Assembly (NCBI GenBank): GCA_045106055.1
Contig: JBGCED010000025.1
Location: 1 to 64,000, forward strand
DNA: 64,000 nt
Reading direction: 5' to 3'
Source of the DNA: JBGCED01 sp045106055
Lineage (GTDB): Bacteria; Pseudomonadota; Alphaproteobacteria; CBDDJK01
Below, piece by piece: positions 52,803 through 61,548 of this stretch (position 1 is the first letter of the stretch; every line of letters starts with the position of its first letter). The translations under genes and the position numbers were made by a program. The notes beneath the pieces were generated by a model, which was not told where the DNA came from, did no database searches, and saw nothing but the letters and a program-made list of their open reading frames with translations.

Positions 52803-53204
52803 ATGATTACGCCAAAAAGTTCGCCAGCAAAGCTGCAATCCACATCTTCTAATCTACAGAATTTGTTGAATGATCTTAGCAAAATCTCAACTTCGGATTC
52901 AAAAGGAAACTCGAAGCAGGCGGAATTGACGCGTGATCCTGTTGGGCGCGATGATCCAAGAAATATTGATGAAGGAAATATGAATGCTGGCGGGGCGATG
53001 GCGCATCACTTGGAGTCGCGCATTGACCCTAATCAGGAATATATTCGCCCATCCTTTTCAAGATTTTTTGGCCGCAATGCCCCTGATCCTTTTAATCTTG
53101 CCTATGCCCTAGAGCGATTAAGCGGATTATTGCGCCAAGATGGCAATAATGGCCCGCGCCAAAATGTGCCAGCCAAAGGCTTTTATTTGAATGTTGTTTT
53201 GTGA
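52803..53204 (+). CDS. Hypothetical protein upstream of a Panacea-like gene
   Basis: 133 aa, not recognised. The first 55 residues are Ser/Asn/Lys-rich and probably disordered (SSPAKLQSTSSNLQNLL), followed by a more ordered C-terminal half (HHLESRIDPNQEYIRPSFSRFFGR, DPFNLAYALERLSGLLRQ, GFYLNVVL). No signal peptide or membrane helix. The ribosome site is weak. It lies 27 bp upstream of the Panacea/SocA-like gene on the same strand, so the two could be a pair; no toxin motif is visible in it. Confidence 0.5.
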   Translation: MITPKSSPAKLQSTSSNLQNLLNDLSKISTSDSKGNSKQAELTRDPVGRDDPRNIDEGNMNAGGAMAHHLESRIDPNQEYIRPSFSRFFGRNAPDPFNLAYALERLSGLLRQDGNNGPRQNVPAKGFYLNVVL

Positions 53205-53231
53205 TTCTTAAAAGCGGGTGGGGTTTAAAAA

Positions 53232-53741
53232 ATGCGGCCAGCGGTTGATAATACATTGATGATTGCCTTGTGGCTTGAAGATCGCGCACGGGAAGATCAG
53301 GTGCGGTTAAGCCCGCAGCATCTTCATCAATTATTATATTTGCTGCAAACGATCTATGCGCTGGATTTTAAGGGTCAAATGCTGATGCCAGCCCAGTTTG
53401 TTGCCTTTAAAGACGGGGTGCGCGAACCAACCCTTTATGCCGTGATGAGCGAATTGAATTTTTTTGATGATCCGCTGCCATTGCCAGCGCAGATATTGCA
53501 ATTTTTGGAACAGTTTTGGGCAAAATTTAACGAAAAATCCGAAGCGATGCTGATCAAAGAAATTAAGAAACACCCCCCCTATGATCAGGCAATATCCAAA
53601 GGCACAGGCGCGTTAATTGCTTTTGAAGAAATTGCAGAACATGCCCGCCAGCATAAAATATCAACCCATGTTAAGGTTGCAGATGGTCGCAAATTGCCGC
53701 GCTGGACACCTGAACGCCATCTTGCTGCCGCAAAATCCTAA
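53232..53741 (+). CDS. Panacea (SocA/DUF4065)-like domain protein
   Basis: 169 aa. The pattern LSPQHLHQLLYLLQTIYALDFKGQMLMPAQFVAFKDGVREPTLY resembles the Panacea core (K...LLYY.Q..YL...G..L....F.AW..GP..P.LY), and FLEQFWAKFNEKSEAMLIKEIKKHPPYDQA resembles its second half (a V...Y...S...L...TH...PW..A pattern). Panacea proteins are antitoxins in diverse toxin-antitoxin pairs and SocA is a proteolysis adaptor in Caulobacter. The GP motif is DG here, so it is divergent. A good ribosome site (GGTGGGG) precedes the ATG. The upstream 133-aa gene is the only candidate partner. Confidence 0.5.
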   Translation: MRPAVDNTLMIALWLEDRAREDQVRLSPQHLHQLLYLLQTIYALDFKGQMLMPAQFVAFKDGVREPTLYAVMSELNFFDDPLPLPAQILQFLEQFWAKFNEKSEAMLIKEIKKHPPYDQAISKGTGALIAFEEIAEHARQHKISTHVKVADGRKLPRWTPERHLAAAKS

Positions 53742-53751
53742 AGTTTATATT

Positions 53752-53832
53752 ATATCTATAATCATAGATATGGAGCATTCCCGCCTTAGATTGTATATTC
53801 GGTTGACAAGCAATCAATTTTGTATTTATGAT
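53752..53832 (+). promoter_or_regulatory. Promoter and palindromic site upstream of frcB
   Basis: TTGACA at 53803-53808 and TATGAT at 53827-53832 with an 18-bp spacer make a good sigma-70-type promoter, 69 bp before the frcB ATG. Upstream, ATATCTA (53752-53758) and TAGATAT (53765-53771) form a palindrome with a 6-bp centre, a plausible operator for a sugar-responsive regulator. No regulator gene is adjacent. Confidence 0.6.
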
Positions 53833-53900
53833 AGAGTTTAGCTTATTTTTTGTATGGAAGCATCAAACAACATCATTGTAAAAAAAACGGGAGAGAATTT

Positions 53901-54920
53901 ATGAAAAAACTATTGATAGCGGCAGCAATTGCGATTGTTAGCACATCTGGATCAGCGCTTGCTGATGGTCACAATATAAGCGCTTGCTTGATTACCAAGA
54001 CGGATACCAATCCCTTTTTTGTAAAAATGCGTGAAGGTGCGGCTGCCAAAGCAGAAGAGCTTGGCATCACTTTAAAAAGCTATGCAGGGAAGATCGATGG
54101 CGATAATGAAAGCCAAGTCGCGGCGATTGAAACATGTATTGCAGATGGTGCATCTGGTATTTTATTAACCCCATCAGATACGGCGGGGATCGTGCCATCG
54201 GTTGAACAGGCAAAAGATGCAGGGCTGTTGGTCATTGCACTTGATACACCGCTTGATCCAATTGAAGCCGCGCATGCAACCTTTGCAACAGATAATTTTC
54301 TGGCGGGCGAATTGATTGGGCAATATGCTGCTGCTGCGCTTGGTTCGCAGGCTGCAAACGCGAAAATTGCTATGCTTGATCTGGCGATTAATCAGCCAAC
54401 CGTTGGGGTTCTGCGCGATCAAGGCTTTTTACAGGGATTTGGCATTGATCTTGGCGATCCCAACAGATGGGGCGATGAAACAGATGCTAGGATCATCTGT
54501 AATGAAGTCACCGCTGGCAATGAAGAAGGCGGGCGCACAGCCATGGAAAATTGCTTGGCGCAAGACCCAATGATTAATGTGGTTTACACCATCAATGAAC
54601 CTGCAGCAGCAGGTGCTTATGAAGCGCTTCGGGCAGTTGGGCGTGAAAATGATGTTATGGTTCTGTCGGTTGACGGCGGATGCCCTGGCGTTCGAAATAT
54701 AGCAGATGGCGTGATTGCAGCAACTTCACAGCAATATCCCTTATTGATGGCATCGCTTGGCATTGAAGCGATTGTGAATTTCGCAAAAACGGGAACGCTT
54801 CCGACCAATACGCCAGGCAAAAATTTCTTTGATACAGGTGTATCTTTGGTTGCTGCGAACCCTGTTGACAATGTTGATAGCATCGATGTTGCAACAGGCA
54901 TAGATATGTGCTGGGGGTAA
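53901..54920 (+). CDS. frcB: Fructose-type ABC transporter substrate-binding protein
   Basis: Periplasmic sugar-binding protein of the CUT2 (ribose/fructose) class. Signal peptide [21 protein letters not shown]; the mature chain begins with a strand [30 protein letters not shown], then [41 protein letters not shown], typical of Peripla_BP_4. Four Cys residues are present. The frame opens at 53850 but AGAGAATTT and the ATG at 53901 give the true start. Followed by permease and ATPase genes, as in rhizobial frcBCA, whose FrcB binds fructose, mannose and ribose. Substrate inferred. Confidence 0.88.
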   Translation: MKKLLIAAAIAIVSTSGSALADGHNISACLITKTDTNPFFVKMREGAAAKAEELGITLKSYAGKIDGDNESQVAAIETCIADGASGILLTPSDTAGIVPSVEQAKDAGLLVIALDTPLDPIEAAHATFATDNFLAGELIGQYAAAALGSQAANAKIAMLDLAINQPTVGVLRDQGFLQGFGIDLGDPNRWGDETDARIICNEVTAGNEEGGRTAMENCLAQDPMINVVYTINEPAAAGAYEALRAVGRENDVMVLSVDGGCPGVRNIADGVIAATSQQYPLLMASLGIEAIVNFAKTGTLPTNTPGKNFFDTGVSLVAANPVDNVDSIDVATGIDMCWG

Positions 54921-55051
54921 TTTTTTTTAAAAGACTTAGCAATGGTTTCTAAGACGGTGGAAGCGATAAATATTCGCTTCCACCCCATATCATTAACCAA
55001 TGATATAAAAATCATTAGGCGGCAATAGGGGCAATTAGGGAAGGGGTTTAA

Positions 55052-56146
55052 ATGTCATCACCGCAAGATTCATCATCGCAAGATTTTGAAAAGGCAGCAT
55101 CTGGCGCATCCGATGACATTGCTGATTTTAAAAAACATCACAATCTTTATCATCGGGGATTTGTTGGTCGGTTGCAACATGCCTTGCATGCAACCCCTGC
55201 TTTGATTCCGCTTATTGTTTTAATCTTTGCGATTGCGTTGTTTGGCATTTTGTTGGGTTCAAAATTTTTCTCACCCTTTGCTTTAACGCTGATTTTGCAA
55301 CAGGTACAGATCGTTGGCGTGCTGGCTGCTGCGCAAACTTTGATTATTCTAACTGCGGGCATTGATCTTTCGGTTGGTGCAATCGCCGTATTTTGTATGG
55401 TCGTGATGGGGCAGTTTAGCTTTCGTTATGGCATTCCAGCGCCGATTTCCGTTGCTTTGGGGCTGGCGGTTGGCACGGGACTTGGCGCAATCAGTGGCTG
55501 GTTGGTCAGCCGTGTTAAGCTTCCCCCATTCATTGTGACCTTGGGGATGTGGCAAATCGTGTTGGCTGCAAATTATTTATATTCTGCGAATGAAACATTG
55601 CGCAGTCAGGATATTGCAGAAAAGGCAGCATTTCTTCAATTCTTGGGAAGAAAAATAACATTTGGCGGTGCAACTTTCACATTTGGCGTCATTTTGATGG
55701 TTGTCTTGGTCTTCATTCTTGCTTATGTGCTTCGCTCGACGGGGTGGGGGCGTCATGTATATGCGGTGGGGGATGATCCCGAAGCGGCTGAACTTGCAGG
55801 GGTGAATGTGCATAGAACCCTGATGTCTGTATATATGCTGGCTGGCTGCATTTGCGGGTTGGCTGCTTGGGTGATGATTGGGCGCTTTGGTTCTGTTTCC
55901 CCTTCTGCATCAACCGGTGTTATTGGTAATATTCAGGCAATCACCGCCGTGGTGATTGGGGGGATTTCGCTTTTTGGGGGGCGCGGATCAATCGTTGGTG
56001 CGTTCTTTGGGGCGCTTATCGTGGGGGTGTTCGAGCTTGGCTTGCGTATGGCTGGGGCTGACCCGCAATGGACTTTTATGTTAATTGGCATGTTGATTAT
56101 TGGGGCGGTCACCGTTGATCAATGGATTAGAAAGGTGACGGGATGA
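55052..56146 (+). CDS. frcC: Fructose-type ABC transporter permease
   Basis: CUT2 permease of about ten helices. An N-terminal cytoplasmic segment of 45 residues precedes the first helix; then LTAGIDLSVGAIAVFCMVVMGQ, the RbsC-type signature, VTLGMWQIVLAANYLYS, AVGDDPEAAELAGVNVHRTLMSVYMLAGC (coupling helix region), GSVSPSASTGVIGNIQAITAVVIGGISLFGGRGSI. 364 aa. RBS GAAGGGG lies 9 bp ahead of the ATG. The stop overlaps the frcA ATG by 4 bp. Confidence 0.9.
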   Translation: MSSPQDSSSQDFEKAASGASDDIADFKKHHNLYHRGFVGRLQHALHATPALIPLIVLIFAIALFGILLGSKFFSPFALTLILQQVQIVGVLAAAQTLIILTAGIDLSVGAIAVFCMVVMGQFSFRYGIPAPISVALGLAVGTGLGAISGWLVSRVKLPPFIVTLGMWQIVLAANYLYSANETLRSQDIAEKAAFLQFLGRKITFGGATFTFGVILMVVLVFILAYVLRSTGWGRHVYAVGDDPEAAELAGVNVHRTLMSVYMLAGCICGLAAWVMIGRFGSVSPSASTGVIGNIQAITAVVIGGISLFGGRGSIVGAFFGALIVGVFELGLRMAGADPQWTFMLIGMLIIGAVTVDQWIRKVTG

Positions 56147-56913
56147 TGGTTGAACCCATTCTTTCAGCAGCAGGTCTGGTCAAGCATTATGGTCGCGTCA
56201 CGGCGCTTGATCATTGTGATTTTGAATTGATGCCCAATGAAATTTTGGGGGTGATTGGTGACAATGGTGCAGGAAAATCGACTTTAATTAAAGCCCTTTG
56301 TGGCGCAGTCATTCCTGATGGCGGTCAGGTTTATTTTGATGGCCAGCGGGTATCTTTTCAATCTCCGATTGACGCGCGCAAACATGGCATTGAAACGGTT
56401 TATCAAACCCTTGCGATGAGTCCTGCGCTTTCCATTGCGGATAATATGTTTATGGGGCGCGAATTACGCAAAAGCGGGATCATGGGATCGGTATTTAGGC
56501 AACTTGATAAAAAACGGATGCAAGCATTTGCGCGTGAAAAGCTTTCTGAATTGGGATTGGCAACCATTCAAAACATTAATCAAGCAGTTGAAACGCTTTC
56601 AGGGGGGCAGCGACAAGGGGTTGCGGTGGCACGCGCGGCTGCATTTGGATCAAAAGTGATCATCTTGGACGAGCCTACGGCGGCGCTGGGCGTTAAGGAA
56701 AGCCGCCGTGTTTTGGATTTAATCCAAGATGTGAAATTACGCGGCATTCCGATCATCTTGATCAGTCACAATATGCCCCATGTTTTCGAGATATGTGATC
56801 GTGTCCATATTCATCGTCTGGGCAAGCGACTAATGGTTATCAACCCCAAAGAACATACAATGTCCGATGCCGTTGCCTATATGACGGGCGCAAAATCCCC
56901 AAATGAAAAATAA
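56143..56913 (+). CDS. frcA: Fructose-type ABC transporter ATPase
   Basis: Single-domain ATPase (256 aa), unlike the double-domain RbsA/MglA form, as in FrcA. Walker A GDNGAGKSTLIKALCGA, Q-loop YQTLAMSPALSIADN, signature LSGGQRQGVAVARA, Walker B VIILDEPTAALG, H-loop LISHNMPHVFEICDRV. The start overlaps frcC as ATGA. Last gene of the operon; convergent with the MOSC gene across 48 bp that include two tandem copies of ACCAATATGC. A kinase gene (frcK) does not follow. Confidence 0.9.
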   Translation: MMVEPILSAAGLVKHYGRVTALDHCDFELMPNEILGVIGDNGAGKSTLIKALCGAVIPDGGQVYFDGQRVSFQSPIDARKHGIETVYQTLAMSPALSIADNMFMGRELRKSGIMGSVFRQLDKKRMQAFAREKLSELGLATIQNINQAVETLSGGQRQGVAVARAAAFGSKVIILDEPTAALGVKESRRVLDLIQDVKLRGIPIILISHNMPHVFEICDRVHIHRLGKRLMVINPKEHTMSDAVAYMTGAKSPNEK

Positions 56914-56961
56914 AATAGATTAAAAAATTACCAATATGCACCAATATGCAATTGAAATTCA

Positions 56962-57789
56962 TCAAGATTTAAGAGGGTTAGTATAAAAAGATATGGGGTC
57001 ATTGATCCTTAGGGTGATGGGATTTAAATCACCCATTTTGGCATCATCCGTTTTTGAAAGCGGGGTGATGAAAACACCGCACGCAATATGACCAAAACCA
57101 CGGCGCAGGGCAAGCGGGATATTCATATCGCACTCACCAAGATTTTTTCCTGGCTGCGGATTAACATTTACCGCCGCGCAGCGTTCAATCACAGCCCCAA
57201 TTTTAAAATCAACATTGCCAATTTTAAGCATTTTGCCCGTCATTTCCAATTCTTGCCATGGCTTCATGCCAGAAATATACAAATTGCCGCGAAATCTGAT
57301 GGGATCAATCGGGGCGCGAACTAGCCGCTGTTCCAAATCCTTAACCGAATCAAGATTAATCAGCGATAGGCGTTCATCTTGGCGGTCATAAAAATGATCT
57401 TGCGGGGTTTTTGCTTGAATGATGCTTGGGTTGCTGCGACTGCCAGAACCCAGAAAGCTGGTTAGGAAATTTTGCAGCAGCATTCGCCCCATCGGATCAT
57501 TTAATTTTCCTTGGCATAATTTACGCCCTTTGCGTAAAATTGTCAGATTTTGGCTGGCTTCGTCAAATTCTGTTTGCAGCTGGATTAATTTTGGATCGGT
57601 TGACAGATTTAAAAAATGCTGTTTGGTCGCCCATGGCGCAGCTTCGCCCTTGATCGGGCTTGCAATATGGGCAAGCGCCCATTGCCGATCACATGGAATG
57701 CCGCCATCCGCGTTTAAGGTTATTTCGCTAAGCGCTTCGCCCATTAACCCTTTTACGGGATAGCGATAAATCTGTTCAAGCGTTATCAT
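56962..57789 (-). CDS. MOSC domain protein
   Basis: 275 aa with an N-terminal MOSC_N beta-barrel-like domain (ITLEQIYRYPVKGLMGEAL, GIPCDRQWALA) and a C-terminal MOSC domain: IDPIRFRGNLYISGMKPWQELEM and AVIERCAAVNVNPQPGKN, whose Cys is the expected molybdenum cofactor ligand, then CDMNIPLALRRGFGHIACGVF. Related proteins (YcbX/mARC-type) reduce N-hydroxylated compounds with Moco. No ferredoxin domain is present, so an electron donor must be supplied in trans. It precedes nothing on its strand here; convergent with frcA. Confidence 0.9.
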   Translation of the reverse strand: MITLEQIYRYPVKGLMGEALSEITLNADGGIPCDRQWALAHIASPIKGEAAPWATKQHFLNLSTDPKLIQLQTEFDEASQNLTILRKGRKLCQGKLNDPMGRMLLQNFLTSFLGSGSRSNPSIIQAKTPQDHFYDRQDERLSLINLDSVKDLEQRLVRAPIDPIRFRGNLYISGMKPWQELEMTGKMLKIGNVDFKIGAVIERCAAVNVNPQPGKNLGECDMNIPLALRRGFGHIACGVFITPLSKTDDAKMGDLNPITLRINDPISFYTNPLKS

Positions 57790-57803
57790 TGGTTCTTAAC
57801 ATC

Positions 57804-59639
57804 TTATAGCTTTGTGATTGGGGTGCAGGCAGTTAACAGCCAATTATAATCTTTTATATCAAGCTGATCCTTGTAAAGATCAAGAATGCTTTGGTGATAG
57901 CGATTAACCCATGCGCATTCTTCGCTTGATAATAAGGCTGGATCAATCAGCTTCAAATCATAAGGTGCTTTTGTTAGCTGGATAAATTGCAACATATCCG
58001 AATTTGGAACAGGGACAACCATGATTAAATTTTCAATTCTGATCCCATAATGCCCTTTTCTATATAGGCCAGGTTCATTTGAAACCACCATGCCGCTTTG
58101 CAGATGCACTTCATTCGGGCGGGCAGCGGAAATTCCTTGCGGCCCTTCATGCACATTTAAATAGCTGCCAACGCCGTGCCCAGTGCCGTGGGCATAATCA
58201 TTGCCGCTGTTCCAGATTGCGCTGCGGGCTAGAATGTCAAGCTGGCTTCCCTTGGTTGTGTTGGGAAATTTCTGGCGCGCAATCGCGATATGCCCTTTTA
58301 ATACCAAAGTATAATCTGTGATCATCGCATTGCTGGGTGTGCCAATCGCGATGGTGCGGGTAACATCGGTCGTGCCGTCCAAATATTGACCACCAGAATC
58401 AAGCAGCAATAATTCACCATCTTGAAGGGTGCGGTTGCTGTTTTGATTTGCACGATAATGCACAATCGCACCATGCGCGCCAGAACCTGCAATGGTGTCA
58501 AAGCTGTTTCCTTGAAATAAGGGCTGTTTTTGCCTTAATTGATATAGAAAATCGGTCAATTCCAATTCATCAGGCAAATTATTTGCTAGGCTGCGCTCTT
58601 TAAGCCAGTGCATGAATTGAATAAGCGCCATGCCATCATGCTTATGGGCATTGATCATGCCCTGCTGTTCTTTTTCATGCTTTGTTGCGCGCGGCACAAG
58701 GATCAAATCATCGCCATAAAGGATATCTGTTTGTTTATGCGCGGATAATGCTTGGGAAATTGCATCAGAAGCCGTGGTCGGGTCAAGGAATATTCGAATT
58801 TTCTTAGATGTTTCTGGCGCGCCAAATAAGGCATCTAGCTGTGCTTGAAATTGATCAATATCCATGATTGAAACGCATTCAGGCAGCAAGCTTTGATCAA
58901 ATCCAGTTAATTTTTCAGGCGCAATGAACCAGCAAAGCGCGCCCGTAGCCGACAGAATTCCGCGCGATAAGGCAAGCGGGCAGTTTGGCACATCATCGCC
59001 GCGAATATTAAGCAGCCATGCAAGCTGGTCTGGCGCATTGATGATCGTATAATCCGCATTTTTCTTGCCCAGCAGCAAAGTGATTTGCGTTATTTTTTCA
59101 TCTGCGCTGCGCCCTGCATAGCGCAAGGGCTGTGATTTTACGCGCCCAAGCGGCGGGGCAGGGCGGTTTTCCTGCCAAATATGATCAATCGGATTGCTTG
59201 TTAAGGGGGTAAGCTTGCCGCCCGCCTTTTCAATTAAGTCCTTTAATTTTCGCGCAGTTCCAATGCTAAACAGCCATGGATCATAGCCAATGACGGCTTT
59301 GGGGGAGAATTTTTTACGGATAAAATCTTCAATTGCTTCGGGTTTCCACGGCGCGCTTTCCATGATGGCAGGGTCAATTTCAGCCTCTGCTTGAATGTCA
59401 TAACGCCCATCCACAAACAGGCAGCTTTTTGTAAGCCCAATGATGGCAAGCCCCGCAGAACCCGTAAAGCCTGTTATAAATTCCAAACGCTCGCTATGGG
59501 CAGGGACATATTCGCCCAGAAATTCATCCGAACGCGATAGGATAAATCCATCAATTTGCTGCTGTTTTAAGTGTTCGCGCAGGGCATTGATGGCATTAAA
59601 AGATAAAGACTGATTGGACGCATTTGCTTGATCCTGCAT
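57804..59639 (-). CDS. pepP: Xaa-Pro aminopeptidase, M24B family
   Basis: Cytosolic dinuclear metallopeptidase removing N-terminal residues before proline. Two creatinase-like N-terminal domains (about 1-300) and the pita-bread catalytic domain: LLLDSGGQYLDGTTDVTRTIAIG (two Asp ligands), GTGHGVGSYLNVHEGP (His ligand), SNEPGLYRKGHYGIRIENL (two Glu ligands). All five ligands are intact. The frame opens at 59690, but the ATG at 59639 (MQDQANASN) follows the upstream stop by 2 bp and avoids overlap. 611 aa, typical of the long form. Confidence 0.93.
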   Translation of the reverse strand: MQDQANASNQSLSFNAINALREHLKQQQIDGFILSRSDEFLGEYVPAHSERLEFITGFTGSAGLAIIGLTKSCLFVDGRYDIQAEAEIDPAIMESAPWKPEAIEDFIRKKFSPKAVIGYDPWLFSIGTARKLKDLIEKAGGKLTPLTSNPIDHIWQENRPAPPLGRVKSQPLRYAGRSADEKITQITLLLGKKNADYTIINAPDQLAWLLNIRGDDVPNCPLALSRGILSATGALCWFIAPEKLTGFDQSLLPECVSIMDIDQFQAQLDALFGAPETSKKIRIFLDPTTASDAISQALSAHKQTDILYGDDLILVPRATKHEKEQQGMINAHKHDGMALIQFMHWLKERSLANNLPDELELTDFLYQLRQKQPLFQGNSFDTIAGSGAHGAIVHYRANQNSNRTLQDGELLLLDSGGQYLDGTTDVTRTIAIGTPSNAMITDYTLVLKGHIAIARQKFPNTTKGSQLDILARSAIWNSGNDYAHGTGHGVGSYLNVHEGPQGISAARPNEVHLQSGMVVSNEPGLYRKGHYGIRIENLIMVVPVPNSDMLQFIQLTKAPYDLKLIDPALLSSEECAWVNRYHQSILDLYKDQLDIKDYNWLLTACTPITKL

Positions 59640-59641
59640 GA

Positions 59642-60403
59642 TCAGCGCATCCGTTTTTTGGTTTTGGCTTCCCAATAATTGCCAAGCCATTGGTCAAATT
59701 TTAATTCCAATGTATCTTTTAACACGGCTGGCATGAAATAATAAAAGCGCCCTTGATAATTTTGGGGCTGGCTGATGAATTGCCCAAAATGGCTATACAT
59801 AGAAAGACTATGGTCAATCGCGGTCAAGGCGCGCTCTGTAAAAAGGGATCTAAGCTCGATTAAACTTGTCTTTTTGCTTGGCGTATAATGATATTTCAAT
59901 ATTTTTGATCCCCATTGCCGTTCTGGTAGGATCAAATTAATACAGGCTGCCATATTGCTAAAATCACCGTGAAACGCCGCCCAATAGACCGTATCAAGCC
60001 CTGAATAATGTTCTGTGTCGGTTGCAACCACATTAATCACGGACCTTGGCGCAAGATTTAACAGCGGTGCATCAAGCCGCCCAACCCCAAGCGCAATGAT
60101 AATATCAGGCGCAGCCTTGGTAAGGGCTTCAATGCCTTCTGGTTGATTGCAGTTTAACAATTTAAGGTGATTGGCAACTTTAAATTCAGGCGTTTCTTTT
60201 TTAAACCATAATTTTTGTTCATAAGCAGCAACCTTATCATCCAAGGCAGCTCTGGTTTGGTAATTCACGCTAATTTGGCGCACTTCTTCGATCAATAGCA
60301 CCACATTATAATGTTCCGCCAGAAAATTCGCCATATAGATTTGGTGATTTCTTTTGCTTGTTAAAAGCGCAATTCTTAGTTTTTTATTATTTTGATTCAT
60401 CAT
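59642..60403 (-). CDS. Formyltransferase-fold protein lacking the catalytic His and Asp
   Basis: 253 aa. RIALLTSKRNHQIYMANFLAEHYNVVLLIEEV and the core APDIIIALGVGRLDAPLLNLAPRSVINVVATDTEHYSGLDTVYWAAFHGD align with the formyl_trans_N fold (methionyl-tRNA and sugar N-formyltransferases: INVHASLLP.YRG..P..WAI..GD). The catalytic His of N-x-H is Val here (INVVAT), and the catalytic Asp of the D.G motif is Trp (ERQWGSKIL). It may be a pseudoenzyme or have different chemistry. It is upstream of pepP (2-bp gap) and divergent from a sulfotransferase. Confidence 0.6.
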   Translation of the reverse strand: MMNQNNKKLRIALLTSKRNHQIYMANFLAEHYNVVLLIEEVRQISVNYQTRAALDDKVAAYEQKLWFKKETPEFKVANHLKLLNCNQPEGIEALTKAAPDIIIALGVGRLDAPLLNLAPRSVINVVATDTEHYSGLDTVYWAAFHGDFSNMAACINLILPERQWGSKILKYHYTPSKKTSLIELRSLFTERALTAIDHSLSMYSHFGQFISQPQNYQGRFYYFMPAVLKDTLELKFDQWLGNYWEAKTKKRMR

Positions 60404-60458
60404 ATCGCGCTTAATAAAGGGTTGCTTCTATGGTTTTGTGACATATTATTTGGATATA

Positions 60459-60510
60459 AGTAAAGTATTTAGCACAATATTTGTCAATATATATTTACAT
60501 AATATATATT
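60459..60510. promoter_or_regulatory. Overlapping divergent promoters
   Basis: Minus strand: TTGACA (60487-60482) and TTTACT (60464-60459) with 17 bp between, reading to the formyltransferase-fold gene. Plus strand: TTGTCA (60481-60486) and TATATT (60505-60510), 18 bp apart, reading to the sulfotransferase. The two -35 boxes overlap almost base for base, so the pair is probably expressed in competition or under common control. Confidence 0.45.
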
Positions 60511-60543
60511 AAAAATAGGATTTTAAGAAAGTGATTTTTAAGC

Positions 60544-61542
60544 ATGGTTGATTTAACCTTTGTTGAAACGCAGCTGGAGACATTGATTGCTGAAAAAGGA
60601 ATGAATATCCATAAAAGCAGATTTTTAAAACCCTTTGCGCTGATGCCGCAAGAAACTCCGCCCTTATTTTTTTATCACACGCCAAAGGCAAGCGGCAATG
60701 CGTTGATCGTCGCGATTCAAGGGGCGTATTTGGGGCATGCGGTATTGCATCATCAAAATGCGGATTTGGCATATAATCGCTTTGATGTTTTAAATGCAGA
60801 AAATGCACTGGCGCGTAAGCTTCCCTTTAAATTCATTGCGTCCCATTTGCCGTTTGGGGTGCATCATCATTTTAATCATTATGATTATGATTTAATGGCA
60901 TGTTTGCGCGATCCTGTGACGCGGGTTAAATCGGCTTATGCCTATGAAATGATGCGTCAGGATTGGACGCCAGAAGCCGATGATTTTCAAGATTATATCA
61001 AAGATCCTTCGAATCAAAATATTACAGCATTGCAATTTGCAGGCATTGCTTCAAGCAAAGCGCATTTAAGATCAATCAGCGATGATGCTTTATTTGAGCT
61101 TGCGCTGGAAAATCTGGATCAATGCCGCTATGTGCTAACTTCAAAAGACATTCATGCTTTTATTGAATATTTTATCTCGGCGCATGGTCTGCCCAATGTC
61201 ATATCAACCAGAATGAATGTCACGCTTCCCAAATATATTGCTGATTTTAGCGCATTTGATGATCAAATTGCGGTGCTTAATCAAGTGGATTTAAGGCTGT
61301 TTGAACATATATCCAAGCAAGGGAACAGGGAATTTTTAAAACAGGAAGCGGCATTAGCAATATCGCCCTTTCATCATCCCGCTTTTGCGCTGTGTTTTGA
61401 CATTCAATCTTCGGTTAAGATGGAGGGCAAGATTCATTTTGCCCATGAAGATAATCTGGAAGCGGCGCTGTTATCAGGCAATCATTATGATGATTTTCAA
61501 AGCTTTTGCCAGCACGAGATTATACCGCGCAACAAGGCTTGA
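60544..61542 (+). CDS. Sulfotransferase-family protein
   Basis: 332 aa. The PAPS 5'-phosphosulfate loop is FFYHTPKASGNALI near residue 39 (family: HIPKTAGTS) with the key Lys present; the 3'-phosphate site is LMACLRDPVTRVKSAYAYEM near residue 119 (family: LRDP..R..S.Y). A His-rich stretch HLPFGVHHHFNHYDYD lies between. No signal or membrane segment, so a cytosolic enzyme. The acceptor is unknown, probably a surface polysaccharide or lipid. It is divergent from the formyltransferase-fold gene. Confidence 0.7.
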   Translation: MVDLTFVETQLETLIAEKGMNIHKSRFLKPFALMPQETPPLFFYHTPKASGNALIVAIQGAYLGHAVLHHQNADLAYNRFDVLNAENALARKLPFKFIASHLPFGVHHHFNHYDYDLMACLRDPVTRVKSAYAYEMMRQDWTPEADDFQDYIKDPSNQNITALQFAGIASSKAHLRSISDDALFELALENLDQCRYVLTSKDIHAFIEYFISAHGLPNVISTRMNVTLPKYIADFSAFDDQIAVLNQVDLRLFEHISKQGNREFLKQEAALAISPFHHPAFALCFDIQSSVKMEGKIHFAHEDNLEAALLSGNHYDDFQSFCQHEIIPRNKA

Positions 61543-61548
61543 AGCGCC

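Noticed and set aside
52798..52815. CCATGATTACGCCAA, identical to the start of the lacZ-alpha region in cloning vectors
   Set aside because: Only 15 bases match; the codons that follow continue a native-looking gene and no other vector sequence is present, so coincidence is likelier than contamination.
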